The notes below the pieces were generated by a model. The model was given only the letters and a program-made list of their open reading frames with translations. It made no database searches and was not told where the DNA came from. Positions 7,910 to 15,700 of a DNA stretch of 64,000 nucleotides are shown here, piece by piece. A program made the position numbers and the translations under genes. The first letter of the stretch is position 1; each line of letters begins with the position of its first letter. Origin of the DNA: Acidimicrobiales bacterium (GTDB taxonomy: Bacteria; Actinomycetota; Acidimicrobiia; Acidimicrobiales; Acidimicrobilacustridaceae); assembly GCA_025455885.1 (NCBI GenBank), contig JALOLR010000008.1, positions 1 through 64,000 on the forward strand, given 5' to 3'.

Positions 7910-8005
7910 CCACGACCGCAGAATCTGCCGGGACGACCCAGGTTCCTCGACGGTGCCCGGAATGCCGGGGGGCGCAGCGGTGCTGATCCGCACGGAGGAC
8001 GCCCG

Positions 8006-9028
8006 ATGACCCCAGACCCGCCGTTGCGCGAGGAGCACCCCGAGTACCGGACGCGAGCCGGCTCGTTCGTCGACGCCGTCCTCGAGGTGCCGGTGGCGCC
8101 GAGCTTCAGCCGCATCGGCTACGACGTCCGGTCACGCCTCGACCGGTGGCGCCCGCTCGACAGCTACGACCTCAGCGATCGGGTGGTGGTGGTCACCGGC
8201 CCGACGTCCGGCCTCGGGCTGGCCACCGCTCGCCGGGTGGCGACCCTCGGTGCGACGGTCGTGCTGCTGGGGCGCGACAGGGACCGCACCGGACGGGTGG
8301 CCGACGAGATCGTCGGGGCCACCGGCAACGACCGGGTGTCCGTGGCGCTGGCCGACATGGCCGACCCCGAGGCGGTGCGGCGGGCCGCCGACGAGATCCT
8401 CGACGCCCACCCTGCGATCGACACGCTGATCCACAACGCCGGCGCGCTCCACCCCGATCGCCGCGAGGCCCAGGACGGGACCGAGTTGACGGTGGCCGCC
8501 CAGGTGGTCGGCCCGTTCCTCCTCACGGCGCAGCTGTTCGACCGGCTCCGGGCGTCGGCCCCGAGCAGGGTGATCACCGTGTCCTCCGGGGGCATGTACG
8601 CCGCCTCGCTCGACGTCGAACACCTCGAGATGGGCGACGACTACCGCGGCACCGAGCAGTACGCCCGGGCCAAGCGGGCCCAGGTGACGCTCAACGAGCT
8701 GTGGGCCGAGCGCCTCGACGGACAGGGCGTCCGCTTCCACGCCATGCACCCCGGGTGGGCCGACACGCCGGGGGTGGCCGCCTCCCTGCCCACCTTTCGC
8801 ACGCTCACCGGCCCCCTGTTGCGCTCCCCGGACCAGGGGGCGGACACGATCGTGTGGCTGGCCGCCGACGACGGCGAGCCGCTGGCGACGACGGGACGCT
8901 TCTGGCACGACCGTCGGGTGCGGGCCACCCATCGCCTCCCCGCCACCCGCCGCGCCGACACCCCCGAGGAGCGCGACCGCCTCTGGGCGTGGTGCGTCGA
9001 GCACGCCGGCGTCGATCCCGCGGCCTGA
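8006..9028 (+). CDS. Short-chain dehydrogenase (retinol-dehydrogenase/DHRS12-like)
   Basis: Protein of 340 aa, longer than classical SDRs (about 250). It has an N-terminal extension of about 55 aa and a C-terminal extension. The Rossmann motif is VVTGPTSGLGLATARR, with NAG in LIHNAGAL, the catalytic Ser in VSSGGMY and Tyr/Lys in YARAK. It is an NAD(P)-dependent oxidoreductase of an unknown alcohol or carbonyl. ATG 8006 is preceded by ACGGAGGACGCCCG, a good ribosome site. It is divergent from the secreted protein, and the 180-bp intergenic region holds that gene's ECF-type promoter. Confidence 0.85.
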   Translation: MTPDPPLREEHPEYRTRAGSFVDAVLEVPVAPSFSRIGYDVRSRLDRWRPLDSYDLSDRVVVVTGPTSGLGLATARRVATLGATVVLLGRDRDRTGRVADEIVGATGNDRVSVALADMADPEAVRRAADEILDAHPAIDTLIHNAGALHPDRREAQDGTELTVAAQVVGPFLLTAQLFDRLRASAPSRVITVSSGGMYAASLDVEHLEMGDDYRGTEQYARAKRAQVTLNELWAERLDGQGVRFHAMHPGWADTPGVAASLPTFRTLTGPLLRSPDQGADTIVWLAADDGEPLATTGRFWHDRRVRATHRLPATRRADTPEERDRLWAWCVEHAGVDPAA

Positions 9029-9050
9029 GCCGAGCCGCAACGGGCGGCAC

Positions 9051-9056
9051 TACCGT
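9051..9056 (+). promoter_or_regulatory. Leaderless -10 box TACCGT
   Basis: TACCGT lies 8 nt before the GTG at 9065. No Shine-Dalgarno is present. Confidence 0.5.
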
Positions 9057-9064
9057 CGCCCCTC

Positions 9065-9505
9065 GTGCGCCTGTCCCTCGTCCCGCCGCTCGACCCGTCC
9101 GCCTACGCGTTCGCCCACCGCCTGCGGACCCGTTTCGCCGAGACCGACGCCATGGGGGTGGTGCACCACTCGTCGTACCTGCTGTACATGGAGGAGGCCC
9201 GGGTGGCGTGGCTGCGCACCCTCGGTCACCACTACCAGTCCGTGCGGGACGACGGCGTCGAGTTCGCGGTGCTCGAGGCATACGTGCGCTACCGCTCGGC
9301 GCTGAGCTTCGACGAGGAGGTCGACGTCCACCTGGGCATCGGGAAGGTCACCCGGGCCACGTTCCAGGTCGGCTACCTCCTCACCGTCGATGGCGACGCC
9401 CGGGCCACGGCGGTCACCGTGCACGGCTGCGTGACCCGCGACGGCCGGGCGGCGCGGATGCCTGCGTGGCTGGCCGAGGTCGCCGACCTCGGCACCACGC
9501 TGTGA
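9065..9505 (+). CDS. Acyl-CoA thioesterase (YbgC/4HBT hotdog)
   Basis: Protein of 146 aa with a single hotdog domain. RFAETDAMGVVHHSSYLLYMEEAR (about 22-45) is the 4-hydroxybenzoyl-CoA thioesterase/YbgC signature, with the catalytic Asp in ETDAMG. It would hydrolyse short or aromatic acyl-CoA. The GTG start at 9065 has no ribosome site but has TACCGT 8 nt upstream, so the mRNA is probably leaderless. It stands alone between an SDR and the UBP zinc-finger gene. Confidence 0.85.
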   Translation: MRLSLVPPLDPSAYAFAHRLRTRFAETDAMGVVHHSSYLLYMEEARVAWLRTLGHHYQSVRDDGVEFAVLEAYVRYRSALSFDEEVDVHLGIGKVTRATFQVGYLLTVDGDARATAVTVHGCVTRDGRAARMPAWLAEVADLGTTL

Positions 9506-9553
9506 CGCCCACCCCGGAGCCCTGACGCGAGCGACGGCGGAACCGGCCCCCGG

Positions 9554-9559
9554 TAGCGT
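9554..9559 (+). promoter_or_regulatory. Leaderless -10 box TAGCGT
   Basis: TAGCGT lies 7 nt before the GTG at 9567. Confidence 0.5.
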
Positions 9560-9566
9560 CTCGCAG

Positions 9567-9866
9567 GTGGCACACCCCTCCTGCACGCACCTCGAGCTCA
9601 TCTCCGACGCAGCCGTCCCCTCGGGTGACGGTTGCGTCGACTGCCTGGCCATCGGCACCACGTGGGTCCACCTGCGGCGTTGCGCCACCTGCGGGCACGT
9701 CGGCTGTTGCGACAGCTCACCGATGCGCCACGCCACCGCCCACGCCGCCGACGGCCGCCATCCCCTCGTGCAGAGCTTCGAGCCCGGTGAGGACTGGATC
9801 TGGTGCTACGTCGACGAGGTCGCCCTCGAGATCCCGGCGATGGCCGACAGCCCGTCGCACACCTGA
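9567..9866 (+). CDS. UBP-type zinc-finger protein
   Basis: Protein of 99 aa that is almost entirely a ZnF-UBP domain: C in SCTHLE, CVDC, CATCGHVGCCDSS and the RHATAHA histidines. In eukaryotes this fold binds the ubiquitin C-terminus; bacterial copies have no established ligand. It is separated by 6 bp from the cNMP-binding flavoprotein gene and surely co-transcribed with it. I recall this pairing from other actinobacteria, which suggests a shared redox or signalling function. The start is set by the leaderless TAGCGT box. Confidence 0.85.
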   Translation: MAHPSCTHLELISDAAVPSGDGCVDCLAIGTTWVHLRRCATCGHVGCCDSSPMRHATAHAADGRHPLVQSFEPGEDWIWCYVDEVALEIPAMADSPSHT

Positions 9867-9872
9867 GCCGCC

Positions 9873-11540
9873 ATGACCGAGGAGACGCTGATCGACACCT
9901 CCTCCGGGGGGGCCGCGTTCCCCGAGCTCACGGCCGAGCAGTTCGAGCGGATCAAGGCCTTCGGCACGGTCGAGACCGTCGCCGCCGGTGACGTCGTCTT
10001 CGACGAAGGCCAGCTCGACCCCGACTTCGTGGCCATCATCGACGGGAGCTTCTCCATCGTGCGCCGTGTCGACGGTCAGGAGACCCTGATCGCCCGGCAC
10101 GGCCGGGGCCGCTTCCTCGGGGAGCTGAACATGCTCACCGGGCAGCGCACCTCGCTGGCGGGTCGGGCCGACGTCGACTCGCTCGTGGTGCGCATCGGAT
10201 CGGACCGGTTCCGCGACCTGCTCGCCTCGGACGCCGCGCTGGCCGACGTGATCTTCGCCGCCTTCGTGGCCCGGCGGGAGGCGTTGCGGGCCGGCGACGG
10301 GGCCGGCGCGATGCGCATCGTGGGCTCCCGGTTCTCGTCGTCGGCGCTCGCGCTGCGCTCCTTCGCCCGCCGTCAACGACTGGCCCACCTCTGGGTCGAT
10401 CTCGACGATCCCGGGATCGAGGACGTCGACGTCCTGCTGGCCGGGCTGGGGGTGCGCCGCGGCGACACACCCGTCGTCATCACGCCCACCGCCACTCTGC
10501 GTCGAACCACGCCGGGCGAGCTCGCCGCCCACCTCGGCCTCACGTTCCGCACCCCCGCTGGTCACGTCTTCGACGTGGCCGTGGTCGGCGCCGGTCCGGC
10601 CGGGCTGGCGGCGGCGGTCTACGGGGCGTCGGAAGGCCTCGACACGGTGGTGCTCGACAGCGTGGGCCCGGGCGGCCAGGCCGGCACGAGCTCGCGGATC
10701 GAGAACTACTTCGGGTTCCCTGCCGGCATCTCGGGCGGCGACCTCGTCGAACAGGGTGCCCTCCAGGCCGTCCGCCTGGGCGCCACCCTCAACTCCCCGT
10801 GCCACGTCGAGCGACTGGAGCACTCGGAAGTGGGCTACGGCCTGACGCTCGGCGACGGCGCCACGATCGAGACCCGGGCGGTGGTCGTGGCGGTGGGCGT
10901 GCAGTACCGCCGCCTCCCCCTCCCCGACCTCGACCGCTTCGAGGGCGCCGGCGTCTACTACGCCGCCACCGAGCTGGAGGCCCAGGCCTGCGCCTCGGAG
11001 CCCGTGGTGGTCGTGGGGGGCGGGAACTCCGCGGGACAGGCCGCGGTGTTCCTCGCCCAACGAGGGTCCGAGGTCACGATCTGCATCCGTCGGGACGGGC
11101 TCGAGGAGTCGATGTCGCGCTACCTCATCGATCGGATCGAGCACGCCCCGAACATCACGCTCGCCCCGCGGACCGAGGTGGTGGGCCTGCACGGCGACGA
11201 ACGCCTCACCTCCGTCACGCTGCGCACCGGCATCGTCGCCGCCGGGACTGCCACCCAACGCGAGGTGTCCTGCACCGGGGTGTTCTCCTTCGTCGGGGCG
11301 GTGCCCTTCACCGGGTGGCTGCGGGGGCACTGCGCTCTCGACGACCAGGGCTTCGTGCTCACCGATCGCGATCTCCCCACGCCGAACGGCGGCACCTTGC
11401 CCTTCGAGACCTCGTGCCCCGGGGTCTTCGCCGTCGGCGATGTGCGCCACCGGTCGATGAAGCGGGTGGCTGCGGCGGTGGGCGAAGGATCGAGCGCCAT
11501 CCGGTCCGTGCACGAGTACCTGGCCCGCCCCCACCGCTGA
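9873..11540 (+). CDS. cNMP-binding-domain thioredoxin-reductase-like flavoprotein
   Basis: Protein of 555 aa. Residues 15-145 form a cyclic-nucleotide-binding domain (VVFDEGQLDPDFVAII, GRGRFLGELNMLTGQRTS). A short glutaredoxin-like segment of about 60 aa follows (LWVDLDDPGIEDVDVL). Residues 230-555 form a thioredoxin-reductase fold with an FAD motif (VVGAGPAGLAAAVYGA), GGQAGTSSRIENYFGFP, an NAD motif (VVVGGGNSAGQAAVFLAQRG) and the terminal GVFAVGDVRHRSMKRVAAAVGEG. The CxxC redox pair of true thioredoxin reductases is missing, so it cannot reduce thioredoxin in the usual way. A ligand-gated NAD(P)H flavoenzyme is likely. It is in an operon with the UBP zinc-finger gene. Confidence 0.88.
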   Translation: MTEETLIDTSSGGAAFPELTAEQFERIKAFGTVETVAAGDVVFDEGQLDPDFVAIIDGSFSIVRRVDGQETLIARHGRGRFLGELNMLTGQRTSLAGRADVDSLVVRIGSDRFRDLLASDAALADVIFAAFVARREALRAGDGAGAMRIVGSRFSSSALALRSFARRQRLAHLWVDLDDPGIEDVDVLLAGLGVRRGDTPVVITPTATLRRTTPGELAAHLGLTFRTPAGHVFDVAVVGAGPAGLAAAVYGASEGLDTVVLDSVGPGGQAGTSSRIENYFGFPAGISGGDLVEQGALQAVRLGATLNSPCHVERLEHSEVGYGLTLGDGATIETRAVVVAVGVQYRRLPLPDLDRFEGAGVYYAATELEAQACASEPVVVVGGGNSAGQAAVFLAQRGSEVTICIRRDGLEESMSRYLIDRIEHAPNITLAPRTEVVGLHGDERLTSVTLRTGIVAAGTATQREVSCTGVFSFVGAVPFTGWLRGHCALDDQGFVLTDRDLPTPNGGTLPFETSCPGVFAVGDVRHRSMKRVAAAVGEGSSAIRSVHEYLARPHR

Positions 11541-11546
11541 CGCTGC

Positions 11547-11552
11547 GAGGAT
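11547..11552 (+). promoter_or_regulatory. Leaderless -10 box GAGGAT
   Basis: GAGGAT is followed by 7 nt (GGGGCCC) and the ATG at 11560. Confidence 0.4.
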
Positions 11553-11559
11553 GGGGCCC

Positions 11560-12198
11560 ATGACCCCCGAACCCGTCCGCTCGCAGGTGGCCGAGCACGC
11601 CCGCACCGAAGCGCTCGCCGACGCGACCCGCCGGCTCGTCGCCGCCGTGCGCATGGCCGACGCGCCCGGCGACGACCTCGACGAGGCCGCCGCGCTCGTC
11701 ATGCGCGCCGCCCGGTTGCTCGAACCCCACGTGGTCGAGGCGACCACCATGCAGGCGGCGCTGCGCCCCGAGGTCGACGGGATGCTGCCGGCGCCGGCCG
11801 ACGACCCCTCGGCCTTCTTCCCCTACAGCCCGGTGGTGGGGCCCCTCAACGTCCTGGCCCCACCGGTCCGGATGCACTTCGACGGCGAACGGATGCATGG
11901 GACGACGACCCTCGGCCCCCCCTACGGTGGGCCGCCCGCGTCGGTCCACGGGGGGATCATCGCCCTGATCTTCGACGAGCTGCTCGGTTCGACCAACGTG
12001 TGCCTGGGCATGGGCGCCTTCACCGGCACGCTGTCGGTGCGCTACGAGCGAACGACACCGATCGGGGCCGAGCTGGCGCTCGAGGCCTGGCTCGATCGCA
12101 TCGAGGGGCGCAAGGTGTTCACCAAGGGGACCATCGGTGACGCCGGCGGGGTGACCGCCCGGGCGGAGGGGATCTTCATCCGCTACCCGGAGTCCTGA
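11560..12198 (+). CDS. PaaI-family thioesterase
   Basis: Protein of 212 aa, longer than usual for PaaI (about 140), with a helical N-terminal extension of about 95 residues. The hotdog domain is in the second half. PPASVHGGIIALIFDELLG is the PaaI signature, with the Asp nucleophile/base in FDE. GTLSVRYERTTPIG and GRKVFTKGTI complete the fold. It is expected to hydrolyse acyl-CoA thioesters. ATG 11560 is preferred to 11551 because GAGGAT lies 7 nt upstream. It converges on a lipoprotein gene with an 11-bp-stem hairpin between them. Confidence 0.82.
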   Translation: MTPEPVRSQVAEHARTEALADATRRLVAAVRMADAPGDDLDEAAALVMRAARLLEPHVVEATTMQAALRPEVDGMLPAPADDPSAFFPYSPVVGPLNVLAPPVRMHFDGERMHGTTTLGPPYGGPPASVHGGIIALIFDELLGSTNVCLGMGAFTGTLSVRYERTTPIGAELALEAWLDRIEGRKVFTKGTIGDAGGVTARAEGIFIRYPES

Positions 12199-12220
12199 GC
12201 AGCCGCGGGAGGGCGTCGTG

Positions 12221-12251
12221 CGCCGGGACGGGCGGCATCACCGTCCCGGCG
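12221..12251. terminator. Bidirectional hairpin between convergent genes
   Basis: Arms CGCCGGGACGG (12221-12231) and its exact complement (12241-12251) with a 9-nt loop. It sits between the thioesterase stop and the lipoprotein stop, overlapping the latter's last codons. Confidence 0.65.
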
Positions 12252-12753
12252 TGCATCCCTCGAGCACCACGGAGCCCTCGCCGAGCGCCTCGCCGGTGTC
12301 GACGTCGACGAACCCGGCGGTGGCCCGGAGGACGCCGGCGTCCTCCTCGAAGTCGACATCGAGCGCCTCGACCACGAGCGGGGGCTCGCCCCCGAGGTTC
12401 GCGCCGACCGTACCGACCATCGACGCCGCGTCGATGCGCAGCTCGAGCCCGACGGGGGACGGCCGCACGGACGACAACGCACCGGTCGGGCTGTTGGGCT
12501 CGCCGGCAGCAACCTCGGCAGACCCGGACACGAGGAGCACGCCCTGCCCGCCGAGCTCGGTGGACTCACAGGCCACCCGGTAGGTCGACGTCGTGCCGTC
12601 GATCACCAGCTCCGCCGTGCCGGCCCCGGTGAAGTTCACCGTGTCGTCCGGCGCGTTCACGTCCTCGGACGCACATCCGACGACCAGGCCGACCACCGCC
12701 ACCCCGACGGCCATCAGACCGAGGGGGTGGCGGTGATCGAAGGTCCGGATCAC
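12238..12753 (-). CDS. Putative lipoprotein, unknown function
   Basis: Protein of 171 aa. The N-terminus is a lipoprotein signal with lipobox VVGLVVGC (Cys about 27). The mature part is acidic and predicted to be beta-rich (GTAELVIDGTTSTYRVACES). Two further Cys residues (in VACES and LEGCTPGR) might pair. The domain is not recognised. The GTG start overlaps the stop of the giant vWA surface protein (GTGA), so the two are translationally coupled and probably work together at the cell surface. Its expression depends on the surface-protein transcript. Confidence 0.65.
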   Translation of the reverse strand: MIRTFDHRHPLGLMAVGVAVVGLVVGCASEDVNAPDDTVNFTGAGTAELVIDGTTSTYRVACESTELGGQGVLLVSGSAEVAAGEPNSPTGALSSVRPSPVGLELRIDAASMVGTVGANLGGEPPLVVEALDVDFEEDAGVLRATAGFVDVDTGEALGEGSVVLEGCTPGR

Positions 12754-15700
12754 CCCTGCCGGCGTCGGCGGGTGGCGAGGACGAGCAGGCCGCCGAGGAC
12801 GAGGAAGCCGGCGCCGAGCAGCACCATCCGAGCCGAGTCCGAACCGGTGTAGGGCAGGGCCGCGGTCGTCAACACCGCCGGGGCCGGCGGCGTGACGACG
12901 GCACCGAGCACCTGGGTGACGGGGGTCGTCACCTCGTCACGGTTGTCGGACGGGTCGGCGTCGGGTTCCTCGCTGTCCACCTCGACGACATTGGTCACCT
13001 GACCGACGGCGTCGGCCCCGACGAGCACGGTCACCGTGATCGTCGCCGAGGCTCCGGCCGCGAGGGTCGGCGTCGTGCACCTGATGGAGACCGAGCCGGA
13101 GCAGTTCCAGCCACTCGGCTCGTCGATCCCGACGAGCGACAGCCCCGTCGGCAGCGTGTCGGTGACCACCACGTCGGTGGCCGTCGACGGGCCGGCGTTG
13201 GAGACGACGAGGGTGTAGACCGCCTGGGTCCCCACGGTGAAGGTCGGCTGGTCGGCCGTCTTCACCACGGCGAGGTCGACGACCGGGGTCACCGGGGTCG
13301 TCTCGTCGTCGGAGCCCTCGACGGGTGTGCCGTCGTCGTCGACGACGCTCACCACCACCGTGTCCTCGACGATCTCACCACCGAGACCCTCGACGAGCAC
13401 CGTGAAGGTGCAGGTGTAGGTCTCCCCGGCCGGGATCTCCACGCCCGTCGCGCAGCTCGTCTCGAGGACCGGGTCGGTGGCCGGGGCGGTGACGTCGAAC
13501 GGTTCCCCCCCGTCGATCGAGTCGGTGATCGAGGTGATCGTGACCGCCTCGAAGCTGGTGTTGGTGACCTCCACCGTGTACTCGACCGGGCCACCGGGAG
13601 CGCCGACGGAAGCGCCGTCGTCGTCCTTGGTGACCTCGATGGTCGGCGGCACGTCGGTGATCTCCACCGACGCATCGTCGTCATCGCTCGCCGTGGTCCC
13701 GTCGTTGTCGACGACCGTGGCCACCACGGTGTCGTCGACGACGTCACCGGCGTCGCCCGACACGTTCAACGTGAACGTACAGGTGTAGGTGTCGCCCGCG
13801 GCGATCTCCGCACCGGCGGCACACGTCGTCGCCGTCACCGGCGCCGTGGCCGGAGCCAGCACGCTGAACGGCGCCCCGCCCTCCACCGAATCGGTGATCG
13901 CCGTGACCGTCACCGCCTCGAAGCTGGTGTTCTCCACCTCGACGGTGAACGTCACCGGGCCACCCGGCTCGGGCACCGAGTCGACCCCGGCCGTCTTCGT
14001 GACCACCACCGTCGGCGGCACGTCGGTGATCTCCACCGACGCATCGTCGTCATCGCTCGCCGGGGTCCCGTCGTTGTCGACGACCGAGGCCACGACCGTG
14101 TCGTCGACCACGTCACCGGCATCACCCGACACGTTCAACGTGAACGTGCACTCGTACGGTTCTCCCGGTGCGATGACCACACCGGTCTCGCAGGTGGTCG
14201 CCGTCACCGGCGCCGTGGCCGGGGCGGTCACGCTGAACGGCGCCCCGCCCTCCACCGAATCGGTGATGGACGTGACCGTCACCGATTCGAAGCTGTTGTT
14301 GGTCACGGTGACGGGGAACGTCACCGGGCCACCCGGCTCGGGCAGCGAGGACGGGTCGGCGCCCTTGGTCACGGTGATGACCGGCGGCACGTCGGTGATC
14401 TCCACCGACGCATCGTCGTCGTCGCTCGCCGTGGTCTGGTCGTTGTCGACGACCGTGGCCACCACGGTGTCGTCGACCACGTCACCGGCGTCGCCCGACA
14501 CGTTCAACGTGAACGTGCAGGTGTAGGTGCCACCGGCGGCGATCGGCGAGCCGTTCACGCACGTGGTCGCCGTCACCGGTGCCGTGGCCGGAGCCAGCAC
14601 GCTGAACGGCGCCCCGCCCTCCACCGAATCGGTGATGGACGTGACCGTCACCGCCTCGTCGGAGGTGTTCTCCACCTCGACGGTGAACGTCACCGGGCCA
14701 CCCGGCTCGAGGACCGAGTCGACCCCGGCCGTCTTCGTGACCACCACCGTCGGTGGCACGTCTCGCGCCGTCACGACCGCGGTGTCGGTGGCCTCGAAGG
14801 GTTCACCCGTCGAGCTCGACCCGTCGGCCGTGGCCACGTTGATCACGCTTCCCGGCTCGAAGGACACGAGCGACGACGCACCGGTGGCGGTCGCCCCGGC
14901 GGCCAGGTCGTCGGCCGTGCCGTCGCCGTCCTCGTCGGTGAGCCCACCCAGGGTCACGGCGAAGTCGTCCCCGGGCACGAGCGGCGTGCCGTTGTCGTCG
15001 ACGACGGTCACGTTCAGCAGCGGAGCGTCGCCGGGGTTGGTGACCACATAGCAGTAGCGGACGTCATCTCCTTCGTCGACCACCAGGGTGACGCCATCGA
15101 CACCCGGGCAGCCCGCCGGATCGGCGACCGCGGTCTTGACGATGGTCAGACCCGGTCGGGTGACCACCACGGTCGCGTCGTCGGTCTCGGAGAGCTCTGC
15201 ACCCGACGCGCTGGCACCGTCGACCGTCGCGATGTTGGTGAAGCTGCCCGCGCCGGCGAACTCCTTGCCCGGCGACTGGCCCGTGGCGGATGCTCCGGCA
15301 GCGAGATCGTCGGCGGTGCCGTCACCGTCTTCGTCGGTCAGACCCGACAACGTCACGGCGAAGTCGTCGCCCGTGCCAGGCGTGGCGTTGTCGTCCACCA
15401 CCGTCACGTTCAACAAGGGCGCACTACCGGGGTTGGTCACCACGTAGCAGTACGTCACCTCGTCACCGGCGACGACGGTGAGGTTCACCCCGTCGATACC
15501 GGGGCAGGCGTCGCCGGAGGCGACAGCGGTCTTGACGATGTCGACCTGGGGTGCGGTGACGACCACCGTGGCCGGATCGGTGTCGGAGAACTGCGCGTCC
15601 GACGCGCTCTCCCCAGCCGCCGTGGCCACGTTGGTGAACGAGCCCGTGGCGTCGAAGGCCTTGGGCGACGAGGAGCCGGTGGCGGTCTCGCCGGCAGCGA

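Noticed and set aside
9717-11750. 677-aa minus-strand frame opposite the flavoprotein
   Set aside because: It is antisense to a clear cNMP/FAD protein; its residues are a Gly/His/Val/Asp shadow with no motif.
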